Origin: Hyalella azteca
Lineage: Eukaryota; Arthropoda; Malacostraca; Amphipoda; Hyalellidae
Assembly (NCBI RefSeq): GCF_000764305.2
Contig: NW_025936089.1
Span: forward strand, 248,001-312,000
Length of the DNA stretch: 64,000 nt
Direction: 5' to 3'
Below, piece by piece: positions 1 through 11,228 of this stretch. Each line of letters opens with the position of its first letter. Within the stretch, counting starts at the first letter, position 1. Below the pieces are notes generated by a model. The model saw only the letters and a program-made list of their open reading frames with translations, was not told the origin of the DNA and ran no database searches. A program made the position numbers and the translations under genes.

Positions 1-45
1 TGTTGCATCACAATCTTGACAAAAACTCACGAATTTTTCTGAGTG
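1..45. mobile_element. MITE family 1, right end fragment
   Basis: The segment ends with ACTCACGAATTTTTCTGAGTG followed by TA, which matches the right terminus of the TA-flanked MITE family seen throughout the window. The left part lies outside the window. The TA after the GTG end is the expected target duplication. Confidence 0.6.
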
Positions 46-199
46 TATCTTCTTGGACACATGAGGCAGAGCACAAATTCTTGTCACAGTATTTAAAATA
101 ACCGTAAGTGCGGCCACAACAAACACAAACAAACTCAAGGTCCGGTTTTTGGTGGAAGATAAAGAGAAATGTTGACCACGATCGACCCTTACACCCAGA

Positions 200-405
200 T
201 AAATTATCGAGACTTTGTCCAAATAACGATGAACATTTGTTCCTTATGTGGAGAAATAAACGATACATAGAACAAATAACAATGAACATTAGTTCCTTAC
301 GTGGGTCAACAATTGATCAAGTTAGTGGGGCAAAAGGCGTGTCAGTGTTACGTGCAGCAAGTGTGTCACAATTTGTACAGTGTGCGCCAATCATTTATAT
401 GAGTG
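200..405. mobile_element. MITE family 1 copy with an internal duplication
   Basis: GACTTTGTCCAAATAACGAT at 211 is the family's left core, and TCATTTATATGAGTG near 391-405 is the right end. About 80 bp apart inside the copy, two versions of AAATAACRATGAACATTWGT followed by TCCTTAYGTGG show that part of the left half was duplicated. The copy is diverged and encodes nothing. Confidence 0.65.
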
Positions 406-683
406 ATATAGCAGGACCGTTGTTATATTAATGAACTTGTTGAGGAAATGCAGCATCACATTATCACCGCGGACCATCATGCTCTTGTCAAGAAGGTCAT
501 AAATAAAAGCACTTTAATAAATGACCATTTCTTATGAGAGAGACGCCTTCAGATACATAGCCACGTATCCCGCGTGCCTCACATCTGCATCAAGACACTT
601 ATAAAAAAGTCATTATCATAAACTCGGTGGACAAAGGACGATAAAATTTTCTAGGACTTTCGAGGCAGGTTCTGTAACGGTCA

Positions 684-1099
684 TGGTGACGCTCTGGGCT
701 CAGAGTCAATCATTGTCTCTGTGTCAGAGCAGCCAGAGATGTGAGATGATTCATGGAGCTGTGATGGTGACGCTCTGATGGTGACGCTCTGGGCTCAGAG
801 TCAATCATTGTCTCTGTGTCAGAGCAGCCAGAGATGTCAGATGATTCATGGAGCTGCGGTGGTGACGCTCTGGGCTCAGAGTCAATCATTGTCTCTGTGT
901 CAGAGCAGTCAGAGATGTAAGATGATTCATGGAGCTGCGGTGGTGACGCTCTGAGCTCAGAGTCAATCATTGTCTCTGCGTCAGAGCAGTCAGAGATGTA
1001 AGATGATTCATGGGGCTGCGGTGGTGACGCTCTGGGCTCAGAGTCAATCATTGTCTCTGTGTCAGAGCAGCCAGAGATGTGAGATGATTCATGGAGCGT
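684..1099. repeat. 81-bp minisatellite, about 5 copies
   Basis: GGTGACGCTCTGGGCTCAGA recurs at 780, 861, 942 and 1023 with an 81-bp step, after irregular copies at 684 and 766. Because 81 is a multiple of three, the minus strand stays open and reads a 27-residue repeat (Ser/Glu/Asp-rich). I treat that as a by-product of the period, not a gene. Confidence 0.95.
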
Positions 1100-1378
1100 G
1101 TAGACAGTTGGGTGAACGACGCTTATCGACGCCAAAAAACTTCCGCCGTACAGACGATACAAATTAAACAGAGAAAATATTATTGTATTTAATATATACT
1201 AACAAAAAACTTAAAATTATCATATATTAACAGAGAATAAAGACAGAGGATAGAGGATGAGAAGATGTTAATCAATGTTATTAATAAGATATATAAAGTC
1301 AATGCTCGTTAATGCAATAACGGGAGCAAGGTTTTCGTTATAATGACACCGATATTTATATAAATAGATAACTCTGTA

Positions 1379-1528
1379 CACTCAGAGATACAAGTTGAAC
1401 TTAGTCCGAATAGCGATGCACTTTTTGCCCTCCTGTGGGCCATCCTGACCAGGTTAGCTCGTATAAGTGCTACGTGCAGAACGTGTGTCACTATTTGGAC
1501 AAAATGATCCTTTCATTTCACTTGTGTG
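1379..1528. mobile_element. MITE family 1, full-length copy (150 bp)
   Basis: It starts CACTCAGAGATACAAGTTGA, contains TCCGAATAGCGATGCACTTT, a GGGCCATCCTGACC core and CTATTTGGACAAAATGAT, and ends CACTTGTGTG. TA flanks both sides (1377-1378 and 1529-1530), the expected target duplication. Inverted ends plus TA and no coding capacity point to a Tc1/mariner-type non-autonomous element; the superfamily is inferred from the TA alone. Confidence 0.8.
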
Positions 1529-1530
1529 TA

Positions 1531-2735
1531 TATAGTGTTGCACTATGTTCTTTCTTCGGGAAACTCGCACAACTCACAATAAGACTAAATAAAGTTACTC
1601 AAATTTAACTACTGCAATTTCATATTATGTATCAGCGTTTTCGATATTAAGGTATAATTAAGAACGTCATTTAAGTTAACTTTAATAATTTAATATACAG
1701 CGGCAAAATACAAAATTAAAAATGAATGGTTTTAACCCCAAACAACGATTAAATGTGTAAAATTCTTGTAGATAATGTAATAGCCGACAAATACTTTGCT
1801 TAAGACAAGATAAGATAACAAAACCACGGTCACTTGAACCAATTTATATTTTTATGCCAGAGGCATGAATGGTCAAATGAATGCGAGACCAAGAGAGTTT
1901 ACCGCTATAAGAACCGGTAGGGAAAATCATTAATAAGGAAATGGAGGATGTGGAAAAAACTGTACATATACGTAAAATTAAATATATGCAAAATAATTAT
2001 AAAATAAGAATACTCATATATACCTAATATATAAAAATATAATTTAAAAATGACTAATATTTCGGGGAGGTCATGTCACCTGAAGAATATCAAAATTATT
2101 TACAGTGTGTGATTCATTTTATTTACATATATAGAGAAATAATCTTTCATAATTCACCAAAATTTGATACAAGCTCATCCATGGTTCGCTATAGTGTTCG
2201 AATACATCAATTTTTTTAATAATAATCAAAATTTTAGGGAAGGAAGACGTTAGTCACATCATTGTAATCGAGCGATACGGAAATCCCAAACGTTCAATAA
2301 TCAATTACATGACAGCACTGAATATTCATCAATAACTATAATAATGATGATGAAACAATTATATTTTATATATAACTATTATAACTCATTATTATCAACC
2401 GTAAAAAAAGTTCGCATTTATGATGTATTAAACAACTATTATATTTTATATATAACTAACATATTATAATTCCTTATTATAAACTGTGTAGATAACTTCT
2501 TATTTATGATGTATTAATGTTGAATGGAGTACGGAAAACAACGAACCGTTCGTTGGCCGCAGGTAATGAAGCCAATATTCGCAATAAGGTATGGAAGCTG
2601 AAGCTCATGTCGTGAAATAAGAGCGCCTCTGGAGTGACCAGCAGACTGGAAAGATAACTTATCAGCGGCTGACGCCAGCGACAAATCTCAGGCACAACTC
2701 AGACCGCCTCCACAACAACCAGACACTACTCAACA
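1531..2735. other. AT-rich unique sequence, no feature recognised
   Basis: The stretch is strongly AT-rich, with short A/T runs and loose TATATAACTA-type repetition around 2350-2470. A 63-residue minus-strand open frame (2504-2695) resembles no family I know. No splice-bounded coding pattern is visible. Confidence 0.5.
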
Positions 2736-2905
2736 GTGTCAGGCCGCGAGTGTCAACAAGGGAGTGTCAACATGGGAGTGTCAACAAGGGAGTGTCGGGC
2801 AGCGAGTGTCAGTCAGCGAGCATCAACAAGTCAGTGTCAGCAAAGAAAAATGAGCCCGCAAGGGTCAGCCAACGAGTGTCAGGCAGACAGCGTCAACCAG
2901 ACATT
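2736..2905. repeat. Degenerate 15-16-bp minisatellite (GAGTGTCAACAAGG type)
   Basis: Loose repetition of GTGTCAACAAGGGA, GTGTCAGTCAGCGA and related variants runs into the cleaner 28-bp array downstream, which shares the GTGTCAGC word. The two probably share an origin. Confidence 0.8.
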
Positions 2906-3066
2906 GTTAACAAGCAAGTGTCAGCAAGTGTACAACAGCCAGCAAGTGTCAGCGAGTGTACATCAGCTAGCAGGTGTCAGCAAGTGTACATCAGCCAGCA
3001 AGTGTCAGCGAGTGTACATCAGCCAGCAAGTGTCAGCAAGTGTACATCAGCCAGCAAGTGTCAGCT
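2906..3066. repeat. 28-bp minisatellite, about 5-6 copies
   Basis: The unit contains GTGTCAGCAAGTGTACATCA followed by GCCAGCAA, with A/G variants (CAGCRAG). Two plus-strand frames stay open across it because of the composition; neither looks like a natural protein. Confidence 0.95.
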
Positions 3067-3939
3067 TCTTAAGGTATCACAGACTGACGGCTGGCGCTCG
3101 GTACAACGACTCGTATCAGGCCAGCACCCGCGCATGGACATTTAGCCATAAAGCTTAGCTTATCTTTAAATAAGGAAATATGCAACAGAAATTCTATTAT
3201 TTACTTCTTTTGGAAAACATTAAAGAAGGCAAGGCTAGTTAAGTGTTCTTCTTCGTATGAATTAAGTCATTGGGAACAGTTGTCATTCACTTCAATCAAT
3301 ATTTGAATTGTAAGGAAAAATAAAACTAGCTCGAGCATTTGAATAAATATTTTATTGTGAATTGATTTTATTGGATACTTTTAATGAAAGAAAGAATTCT
3401 GAATGGTATTTATTAATTATCTGTCTTGCAAGATCATAAAACGTGCACGCTTATTTTATATGAGTCCTATGAAATAATCAACATTTTGAATTACTTGTTT
3501 ACTACGAATATACCCCAAAAAACTCACGGAAAATGAAATAATGAAACAAATATTAATCAGCCCGCAACCCGCGTTCGATTTACGTTGATAAAATGCAGCT
3601 GTAAGTCTCTGATATAAAGTCTAGTATCATCATCAAACTTTAAATTTCGATGAATTTTCCATAGTTAAATAGAACTACGATTTTATTTAGAAAGAAATCA
3701 GATCATAAATTTCACCATGAAGTTTACCACAAGAAGCGCTTAAAAATTATATCATGCATTTCACCACTTGTTATCTTACCGGTATATGGTCATTCACTAG
3801 GGAATTTTTATATATTTTTAATTATTGATGTATATATTGATGATAATGAACTGTGTATTTATTTGTGAATAAATAACGTATATCAGCAAGGGCGGTAACT
3901 ACGAACTCCTGACACCTCTGCCTGCCACTGCCACACGCC
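3067..3939. other. AT-rich unique sequence, no feature recognised
   Basis: There are many stop codons in all frames and no repeated unit of note. A GC-richer patch around 3560-3590 was checked for a tRNA B-box; no paired arms were found. Confidence 0.5.
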
Positions 3940-4015
3940 CATATGGTATAATGTATATGGTATAATGTATATGGTATATGGTATAATGTATATGGTATAG
4001 GTATATGGTATATGA
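3940..4015. repeat. Short TATGGTATAATGTA repeat
   Basis: A 14-bp motif TATGGTATAATGTA, shortened in some copies to TATGGTA, repeats five to six times just upstream of a MITE copy. Confidence 0.85.
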
Positions 4016-4044
4016 TACCTCATCACTCCGACATCAGCGACGTA

Positions 4045-4222
4045 CACTCAGAAACATATATGTCTCATATTGTCCAAATAATGATATACCTTTTATCCCC
4101 ATAACAAACAGAAAGCGAACGTAGCACCGATATATCTATTTAGCCGGGCGAAATTGGCTGTGTGACACACGCTAGGGGCAAAAAAGTGAATCGATGTGTG
4201 GGTAAATTGTTTTACTCATTAC
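4045..4222. mobile_element. MITE family 1, diverged copy
   Basis: It starts CACTCAGAAACATATATGTC after TA (4043-4044), has ATTGTCCAAATAATGATATA, the internal GAAAGCGAACGTAGCACCGA shared with other copies, and a right half with GGGGCAAAAAAGTG and ATCGATGTG. The right end TTTTACTCATTAC is degraded. Confidence 0.7.
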
Positions 4223-4447
4223 TAAAAAAACGGATTTTTCCATGTCACTTAACGAGGACGGCACTGAAAGACAAATAGGCAAAAAAAAATTTTTAAGGAA
4301 ACAGTACATTTTCAATTACCTTATCTAGTTCAAAATATTAATTCAATATCCATTTGGTTTAATGATAATGCTGAAATCCTTGATACTTAACTGGTTGACT
4401 AATAGGACTAAAAAATAGCCTAAAATAGTCACTTCTTTGCCACTATA

Positions 4448-4597
4448 CTGAAATGAGTGAGAGTTTGTCCAAATATCGATGCAGTTTTTTTGGGCCGATG
4501 TGGGTCATCGCGACCTAGTTTGGCCTAACATTATATGGCTTATCAACACAACGTGCAAATAAGTCCCTATTTGGATAATGTAACCTATTCACGCAGA
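4448..4597. mobile_element. MITE family 1 copy (about 150 bp)
   Basis: CTGAAATGAGTGAGAGTTTG follows TA (4446-4447), then TCCAAATATCGATGCAGTTT, GTGGGTCATCGCGACC and, toward the right end, CTATTTGGATAATG. The right terminus is worn. Confidence 0.75.
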
Positions 4598-5140
4598 ATT
4601 AAAAAAACTATCAAAACTCTCGGCAAATGCATGTTTTCATCGAGAATGACCCATTAATTTTTTCGAGTGCACGGCCGGATCATTGGTGGCCTCTGGATGG
4701 CCGTAAAAAATTCCATGTAAATCTTCAGCAAAGAGAATTCCAGTCCCAAGTTTTTTATTGTCTTGCAAAAACTCGAACTGTAACTTTGATACTTGATATC
4801 CCTTGCACCCACAGATAAACTCGTCACAATATGATGCTTTGCATAAGAAAATAATGATAACAATGAAAATTAATAATAATAATAATGGAATTCAATGAAA
4901 TAGCACAATATCGGAAGTTATAGTCTACGTGAGTATATAACAGATAGTTTTACATTGCAATGCCTCGATAAAGCATCATTTGGTGATAATAAACGAAGTT
5001 AAGAAATAACCATCAGCAATGGGTCGTTCGTAAGTAAATTGATGATACGGAGATCATTGTATTTATTTAGAGGATCATCCAATGTCACAAAATTGAAGAT
5101 CTGAGCAGCACACTTCTTTCTAGACCGATGGCGCCATTGA
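4598..5140. other. Unique sequence, no feature recognised
   Basis: Short open frames of 63-69 residues exist on both strands at 4627-4863, but they overlap each other and lack any recognisable domain. The rest is AT-rich. Confidence 0.45.
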
Positions 5141-5144
5141 ACCT

Positions 5145-5505
5145 TATCTGGGTATGGCTAGAGCATCATGCACTCAGTGTCGAAGCTAGAACATCTCTAG
5201 GTATGTCTAGAGCATCATGCACTCAATGTCGAAGCTAGAACATCTCTAGGTAAGTCTCTAGAGCATCATGCACTCAGTGTCGAAGCTAGAACATCTCTAG
5301 GTATGTCTAGAGCATCATGCACTCAGTGTCGAAGCTAGAACATCTCTAGGTAAGTCTCTAGAGCATCAGCTGCTGTCAGAAGCTAGAACATCTCTAGGTA
5401 AATCTCTAGGTAAGTCTAGAGCATCATGCACTCAATGTCGAAGCTAGAACATCTCTAGGTAAGTCTCTAGAGCATCAGCTGCTGTCAGAAGCTAGACATT
5501 AAATG
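5145..5505. repeat. 49-51-bp minisatellite, about 7 copies
   Basis: Each unit holds AGAGCATCATGCACTCARTG and GAAGCTAGAACATCTCTAGG. Units differ by a 2-bp insertion (TCTAGAG versus TCTCTAGAG), and a shorter variant with CAGCTGCTGTCAG appears twice. The variants are interspersed, suggesting block duplication. Confidence 0.95.
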
Positions 5506-5559
5506 AAATAAAGTACGCTTAAGATCGTTCGCATTTCAATAGTCCCATGACAGAGAGCG

Positions 5560-5662
5560 CTAAAACATCACTCGGTTTGACGTGAGCATCACTTGATGTG
5601 TCATGAGCATCACTTGGTGTGTCATGAGTAATATTGAGTATCACTTGGTGTGACATGAGTGA
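5560..5662. repeat. About 21-bp repeat (ATCACTTGRTGTGTCATGAG)
   Basis: Four to five imperfect copies of a unit with CATCACTTGGTGTGTCATGA. Confidence 0.85.
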
Positions 5663-5914
5663 CGGGCGACGAGCTCCATATGGAAGAGACGTGCCCATAT
5701 GGACGCGTGCTCCACACTTCACACAATGCCACTAAGCAAACACTGGCAGGACCTTACAAAAAAGTAATATCCCTTAGGAGAATCATCCATGGACCACAGA
5801 TGAGCGATCATCGGAACGAGAGGTGGCCACCAATAAAACACCCATGATACCCGACGGCGTGTTAACAATGGCGTTATATGTGTCATTGGCGAACATAATA
5901 CGTGTCTGGAGATA

Positions 5915-6056
5915 GACAGGTCGCGAGTCTTGGACACGTCGAGAGTCTTGGACACGTCGAGAGTCTTGGACACGTCGAGAGTCTTGGACACGTCGAAAGT
6001 CTTGGACACGTCGAGAGTCTTGGACACGTCGAAAGTCTCGGACACGGCGAGAGTTT
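5915..6056. repeat. 18-bp minisatellite, about 8 copies
   Basis: The unit CGAGAGTCTTGGACACGT is nearly perfect, with a few A/G changes and degraded units at the right end. Open frames in several frames on both strands simply reflect the 18-bp (6-codon) period. Confidence 0.97.
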
Positions 6057-6261
6057 CGCCGGTCGAGAATGATAGTAAAAATATTCTTGTACGGACGGCT
6101 CGTAACGGCGAATATCGGAAGAAGTGCGTCTAGACAAATATTGAGCGACGGACGCAACGCGAATATTGTTCGTAGTTTGTTATTTCGAATGTCGTGCGTG
6201 GCTCGATTAAACGAATGTCGTGAATGTATCTGCGATACATATTGCATTGTTTCTATTTGAA

Positions 6262-6530
6262 TGTAATAATGATAGATCTTCCAAATAATGACATATTATT
6301 CAAAGAATGATATATTTCTCAAATAATGATATATCATTCAAATAATGACATATCTTTCTAATAATGGTTTATCTCTCATATAATGATATATCTCTCAAAT
6401 AACGACATATCTTTCAAATGATGATAATAAGTATATATCTCACAAATAATGAAAGATCTTTCCAAATATTGATATATCTCTCGAATAATGATACTTTCCA
6501 AATAATGACCTATCCTTCACATAATAATGT
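6262..6530. repeat. Degenerate 18-bp AT-rich repeat
   Basis: CAAATAATGATATATCTYTC and variants recur around 14 times with many substitutions. This is an old, diverged array. Confidence 0.85.
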
Positions 6531-6764
6531 CGGGCAGCCATACCTGATAGCTAAAATCTATCAGGAGGGCTGGAGTGCTGACTTTGACGAGTGAAGTGAA
6601 CGCCTCTACATAGCTACGCTTCAGCCAGGAGTGCTATCTCTTTCCTTATCCATGCATAAAGTGTAAACATATCAGTAAATAGATTTATTTGGCTTCATGA
6701 GCAGATATGGTGCCCGAAATTCAGTAAAATCGAGTACATATACGTATCATTAATTAAATAAGTG

Positions 6765-6978
6765 TCTAGCATCCAGAGCACGTAATGTGTACTCATAGCT
6801 TACAGAAAACATAATGTGTACATATGAGTGTTTCAGGCTTCGAAAGTACATAATGTGTGCACATGTGTGTCGTGTCTGGCATCCAGAGCACATAAAGTGT
6901 ACACATAAGTGTCCCAGGCTTGCAGAGCACATAATGTGTACATATATGAGCACATAATGTGTACATATATGAGCACAT
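6765..6978. repeat. Degenerate repeat with CACATAATGTGTACATAT
   Basis: The palindrome-containing word GCACATAATGTGTACATA recurs six to seven times at irregular spacing, with CAGGCTT or CATCCAGA between copies. Confidence 0.85.
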
Positions 6979-7061
6979 AAGTATCTCTGCAAGCTTATCA
7001 AGAAACTGCATCGCGCTGAGGAAGCGGAGGCTTAAGTTACAGCTCAGGCCTCCGATTATCT

Positions 7062-7440
7062 CAATGCATCGCGCGCCACGACATCGCACGCCACGACATC
7101 GCACGCCACGACATCTCGCGCCACGACATCGCGCGCCACGACATCTCGCGCCACGACATCGCGCGCCACGACATCGCGCTCCACGACATCGCGCGCCACG
7201 ACATCGCGCGCCACGACATCGCGCGCCACTACATTTCGCACCACGACATCGCGCGCCACGACATCGCGCGCCACGACATCGCGCGCCACGACATCTCGCG
7301 CCACGACATCGCGCGCCACGACATCGCGCGCCACGACATCGCGCGCCTCGACATCGCGCGCCACGACATTTCGCACCACAACATCGCGCGCCACGACATC
7401 GCGTGCCACTACATTTCGCACCACGACAGCGCGCCACGGC
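7062..7440. repeat. 15-bp GC-rich minisatellite, about 25 copies
   Basis: The unit is CATCGCGCGCCACGA, with variants CATCTCGCGCCACGA and CATTTCGCACCACRA. It is much more CpG-rich than its surroundings. Several frames stay open (Arg/Ala/Cys- or His/Arg/Pro-rich peptides) because 15 is a multiple of three. I do not call a gene. Confidence 0.98.
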
Positions 7441-7990
7441 ATCTCTCAACAGACAGCATATCAAATTCATGCCCACGAAGCAAGTTTATTGAGGCGTCGC
7501 AGATACTAAAATGACTGCCAGTAATCAAAGAGCGCAAGTTATATGCGTGCATAACATATTTCTCGTCCAGAGGTGCGGATCAGAGCACATTTAAAATGTT
7601 GGCCGAGTTAGAGATGTCCGACAGCTGGCCAATGGTTATTCAGCTAAGATTTTATGCGTTCTAGGCGGTTTCTTTTCGGTTAAAAATTTGCTGGTGATTA
7701 AGTCGGGCATGGTTTTTAATAAGAAATATAAACATTTTATACGCCATGTGATGAGATACCAAGAAAGTGAGATCTGCGGTGTTGGATTCAGGGTCAAAGA
7801 ATTGAAAAAATAATATGCATTTAAAAATTACTTTTTAAAGACAACACTTCCAAAGAATCCAGTATCTCCAATCTCACAGATGTACAATTAATTTCTCATC
7901 TAATTGAAAAAATTAGATGAAAAATTGAAAAAAAATAACTTTTCAATTTTTTAATATATATAAATATTTTTAATATATAATTTTTTTTTC
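7441..7990. other. Unique sequence, no feature recognised
   Basis: A mixed-composition stretch becomes very AT-rich after 7800. No repeat unit and no coding signal were seen. Confidence 0.45.
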
Positions 7991-7999
7991 AAAACTATT

Positions 8000-8282
8000 T
8001 ATTCTGTTAATTGATTCATGCATTGCCTCTGACTTTTAACAAGTGTGCAAAATTTCAGATCAATTAGACAGGTAAAAGTGTGTCAAATATCAGTTATAAG
8101 ATTTGTAGCTGACAAAATTATTTTTTCAATTTTTTAATATTGAAAAAAAATTTTTTACTTTCTAAAATAATTTATTTTGACATTTGATTCATGCATTGTC
8201 TCCAACTTTAAACATGTATGCAAAATTTCAGATCGATAGGATAAGTAGAAGTGTGTTAAATTTCGATTACAAGATTTGTAGC

Positions 8283-8323
<41 letters not shown>

Positions 8324-8325
8324 AA
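8000..8325. repeat. Interspersed repeat, two tandem copies ending in (GACA)n
   Basis: Two related copies (about 8010-8110 and 8190-8285) share CATGCATTG, TGCAAAATTTCAGATC, AGAAGTGTGTYAAAT and AAGATTTGTAGC. The second runs directly into about nine GACA units (8284-8325). From general knowledge, a 'TGCAAAATTTCAGATC ... CAGACAGACAGACA' module is widespread in invertebrate genomes as the tail of non-autonomous elements. It reads as an AKFQIDR...RQTDRQTD peptide, which is not a real protein. Confidence 0.75.
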
Positions 8326-8497
8326 TAAGAAGTGAAGTTAAAAAGAAGTGTTGTAATAAGATAAATATAAAACGAGGAAAACTTTCATTGTTTTTAAAAG
8401 AATATATCTAAGCATCGAGACTCATTCATAAAAATTAGAATACTGAATTTATTTTAGGATGATGCACTAATTTGTAATTCCCCCTTTTTTCAAATCA

Positions 8498-8574
8498 AAT
8501 TGGGTCGGGATAACACTCACTAGGGGGCAAAACCTGCATCGGTATTGGGACAAAGACTCACTTATTTTCCTACA
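8498..8574. mobile_element. MITE family 1, right-half fragment
   Basis: AAATTGGGTCGGGATAACAC, GGGGCAAAACCTGCATCGGT, ATTGGGACAAAGACTCACTT and ATTTTCCTACACGG correspond to the right half of the family. The left half is absent. Confidence 0.6.
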
Positions 8575-9454
8575 CGGCCAAGGCGTCGAATAGACCCATG
8601 AAGGTCGTAAGGAATTGGATCGTTAGAGATTACGGACGGCAGTTCAACATGAACCTAATTTGTTTGTTGGGGCAGTCAAACCTCGTCCTATAGGAAGGCG
8701 GTAAAAATGTTCGTCAAGAAGAGATATCAAATGCGGCTGGCAATTGAAGCACAGTATAATTTCTGTGTACAAATACGTACAGATCCAAAAATGAATACGC
8801 CAAAATAAAATAATTTAGACGACTTTTTCTCGTTAAGCAAGTAAAAAAAACTTCTAATTGTAAATATCAAGTGAAATTATATTGGAAACAATAAAGAAAA
8901 TTTTTACGAAGAAATTATTTGCATAATGAAATTTGAACCGGAATAAAATTTATTTTAAAACTATATGAAAAATGCAGCATTAATTCATTAATTAAATGCA
9001 AAAAGTAGAAGAAATACAAAACCGTCTCGTAATTTGATCAGGAGGCGTGGCCGTAGCTTCTATAATCTCCTAGAAACAATTGAGTAAAAGCGTTCAATAT
9101 GAACGAGATAAGTCATTTTACGTTCAATGTGAACAAGATAAGTCATTTTACGACTGGCCTTACAAATGAGGCTAGAATATTCCTACGAGTTCAGTCTTGA
9201 TCGATGGCAGATAGCGGGATTTATGAATGGAGTAAAGCAACTGGACGCAATCCAAGAGGCCGAGGAGTGGCTTCAACTAAACCTAAGATTTCGTCATTAA
9301 AATGCGGTATAAAACCCGCAGACAGCAGCAATAAAGCTGGACCGGCAACTCGAGAGCCAGGCTCACCCAGAAAAATGTGTATGTCATAATGTCTGAATTG
9401 TAGACAAATTAATACAACACGACAAGAGAAGCGTGTGGACGGAGCACTGATGAA
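8575..9454. other. Mostly unique sequence; two-copy 31-bp repeat at 9091-9150
   Basis: CGTTCAATRTGAACRAGATA followed by AGTCATTTTA occurs twice in a row at 9091-9150. A 61-residue plus-strand open frame (9204-9389) is not repetitive but matches nothing I know. No other feature was seen. Confidence 0.5.
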
Positions 9455-9540
9455 CCTTTATGTCGTTACGATTGGGTCGCGCGCACGAGCGTAGAAAGTG
9501 CATCGCTATGTGGACAAAAGCTAACTTATTCCTGTGAGTG
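9455..9540. mobile_element. MITE family 1, right-half fragment
   Basis: ATTGGGTCGCGCGCACGAGC, GTAGAAAGTGCATCGCTATG, TGGACAAAAGCTAACTTATT and CCTGTGAGTG are the right half read to its terminus. Confidence 0.65.
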
Positions 9541-9668
9541 CATCGCATTCACTAGCTCCCCCTTCACTCACTGTAATCTGTGCGTCGGTACCAAATTCAG
9601 ACAGTGGCCCGCTTCTTGGAACGTTTATGGGCCCGCTTTTATTTGCAACAGGTTTTAATCTGATACAA

Positions 9669-9835
9669 CAATCAGAGAAATGAGGGAGACTTTGTCTAAA
9701 TAGCGGAGTACTTTATCTTCTGTGTGGGTCATTTTGACCCAGATTTATACCTGGCAAAGCGGACGTGTCAGCGATACGCGCAGAACGTTGGTCACTACAA
9801 AACAAAATGAATACTTCGCGAATACTTCAGAGAAT
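9669..9835. mobile_element. MITE family 1 copy
   Basis: It starts CAATCAGAGAAATGAGGGAG, then ACTTTGTCTAAATAGCGGAG, GTGTGGGTCATTTTGACCCA, AAGCGGACGTGTCAGCGATA and GTCACTACAAAACAAAATGA, ending near ACTTCAGAG. It lies 129 bp from another fragment of the same family. Confidence 0.7.
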
Positions 9836-9884
9836 CTAAACGTCAAGGTAAATTAAGATAATTCCCAGCAGAAAGATCAAAGTT

Positions 9885-10110
9885 CATCAAAACAAAGATT
9901 GGCAGATCAAAAATTGGCAGACTAAAGATTAGCAGACCAAAGATTGGCAGACCAAAGTTTGGCAGACCAAAGATTGCATATCAAAGATAGCAACGTCAAA
10001 GACAACAACATCAAAGGTTGACAGACCAAAGATTAGCAGACCAATTAGATTAACAAACTAAAGATTAGCCGATTAAAGATTAACAAACCAAAGATTGGCA
10101 GACCAAAGAT
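9885..10110. repeat. 15-bp degenerate minisatellite (CAGACCAAAGATTGG)
   Basis: GATTGGCAGACCAAA and variants (GATTAGCAGACCAAA, GATTAACAAACCAAA) repeat about 14 times with irregular spacers. Confidence 0.9.
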
Positions 10111-11020
10111 CGGTTGATCCAGGACCGGCATGATGCAGATTGGCAGGCAGAGATTGCCTGAAGGCAGACAAATGTAAGATTGGCAGAACGGAACGATTGT
10201 GAGCTCAGGCCAAGGTTTGCTAGACTCTAGAGATTGTCCGGTCATTGATTGCCTGATGTAATTTCTGGCCAATCAGCACGAAAAATATGATTGGCACTAA
10301 CATGCGAAACATTTGTATGCCTTTCTTCGTAAAGAAAATTATTTCAAGCGAGACGCGTAATTAGTGAAATAGAAGAGAAGAAAATACAAGACAAAGAAAT
10401 GGAACTTCGAGAAATGAAAGATAATGATTACAACATGAGAAAAAGCCGAAAGTGGTAATACCAGGTAGGGAAATGGGATAGCAGAAAATTTTGATTGGGG
10501 CAAAAAAGATAAGGAAATGGAAACTAAAAAAGGTAGAAGGGGGATTGTTTAAGAGATAGGTAAATAAAATATGAGAAAAAGGAGTTAGGGCACAACGAAA
10601 AAGAAATAAAAGATAAAAAATGTGTTTCTATAACTGTTTTTAAAAAAGTAAAAGATCATCCGATAACATTTTAACGGCACATACGTCACCAGGGTCGCGA
10701 TTCGGTTGTTCACAGCGGCTGCACTCACCTGAAAAAAATTAAACAAATTAGTTAAACAAGATTTAAAAATAACTTATTTGAAACCTCACAAACATCACTT
10801 ATTATTTTACGAACAATGAATGATAGTGTGGATATCATGATAATTCAGACGCCACTATTAAGTTATGACGAACAGCAGTGATCAATAGTCTGATATCTAT
10901 GATACCTGACTCCCAACTACCAATTATTATAGTAAATAAAAATTATTACAATTCAATTTATTCCTCCAAATTTTTGATGCCTTATTGTTATCCACTAGAC
11001 GACACGGGCAACATAACGAC
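10111..11020. other. Purine-rich and AT-rich unique sequence
   Basis: From 10370 to 10620 the plus strand is strongly A/G-biased (runs such as GAAATAGAAGAGAAGAAAAT). No open frame of note was seen and no unit repeats. Confidence 0.5.
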
Positions 11021-11024
11021 ACGA

Positions 11025-11228
11025 TAAGTATCCTGGATACGCGCCCCTACAGCCCCTATATATTGCGGCGCCATAAGTATCCTGGATACGCAATACGCGC
11101 CCCAACAGCCCCTATATATTGCAGCGCCATAAGTATCCTGGATACGCGCCCCAACAGCCCCTATATATTGCAGCGCCATAAGTATCCAGGATACGCGCCC
11201 CAACAGCCCCTATATATTGCGGCGCCAG
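11025..11228. repeat. 49-bp minisatellite, about 4 copies
   Basis: Each unit contains ATAAGTATCCTGGATACGCG, CCCCAACAGCCCCTATATAT and TGCAGCGCC. GTATCCTGGATAC (or GTATCCAGGATAC) is a near-perfect dyad inside the unit. The first copy carries an 8-bp internal duplication (ACGCAATACGCG). Confidence 0.95.

Noticed and set aside
3560..3600. tRNA-like GTTCGATT word
   Set aside because: No A-box at the right distance and no foldable arms.
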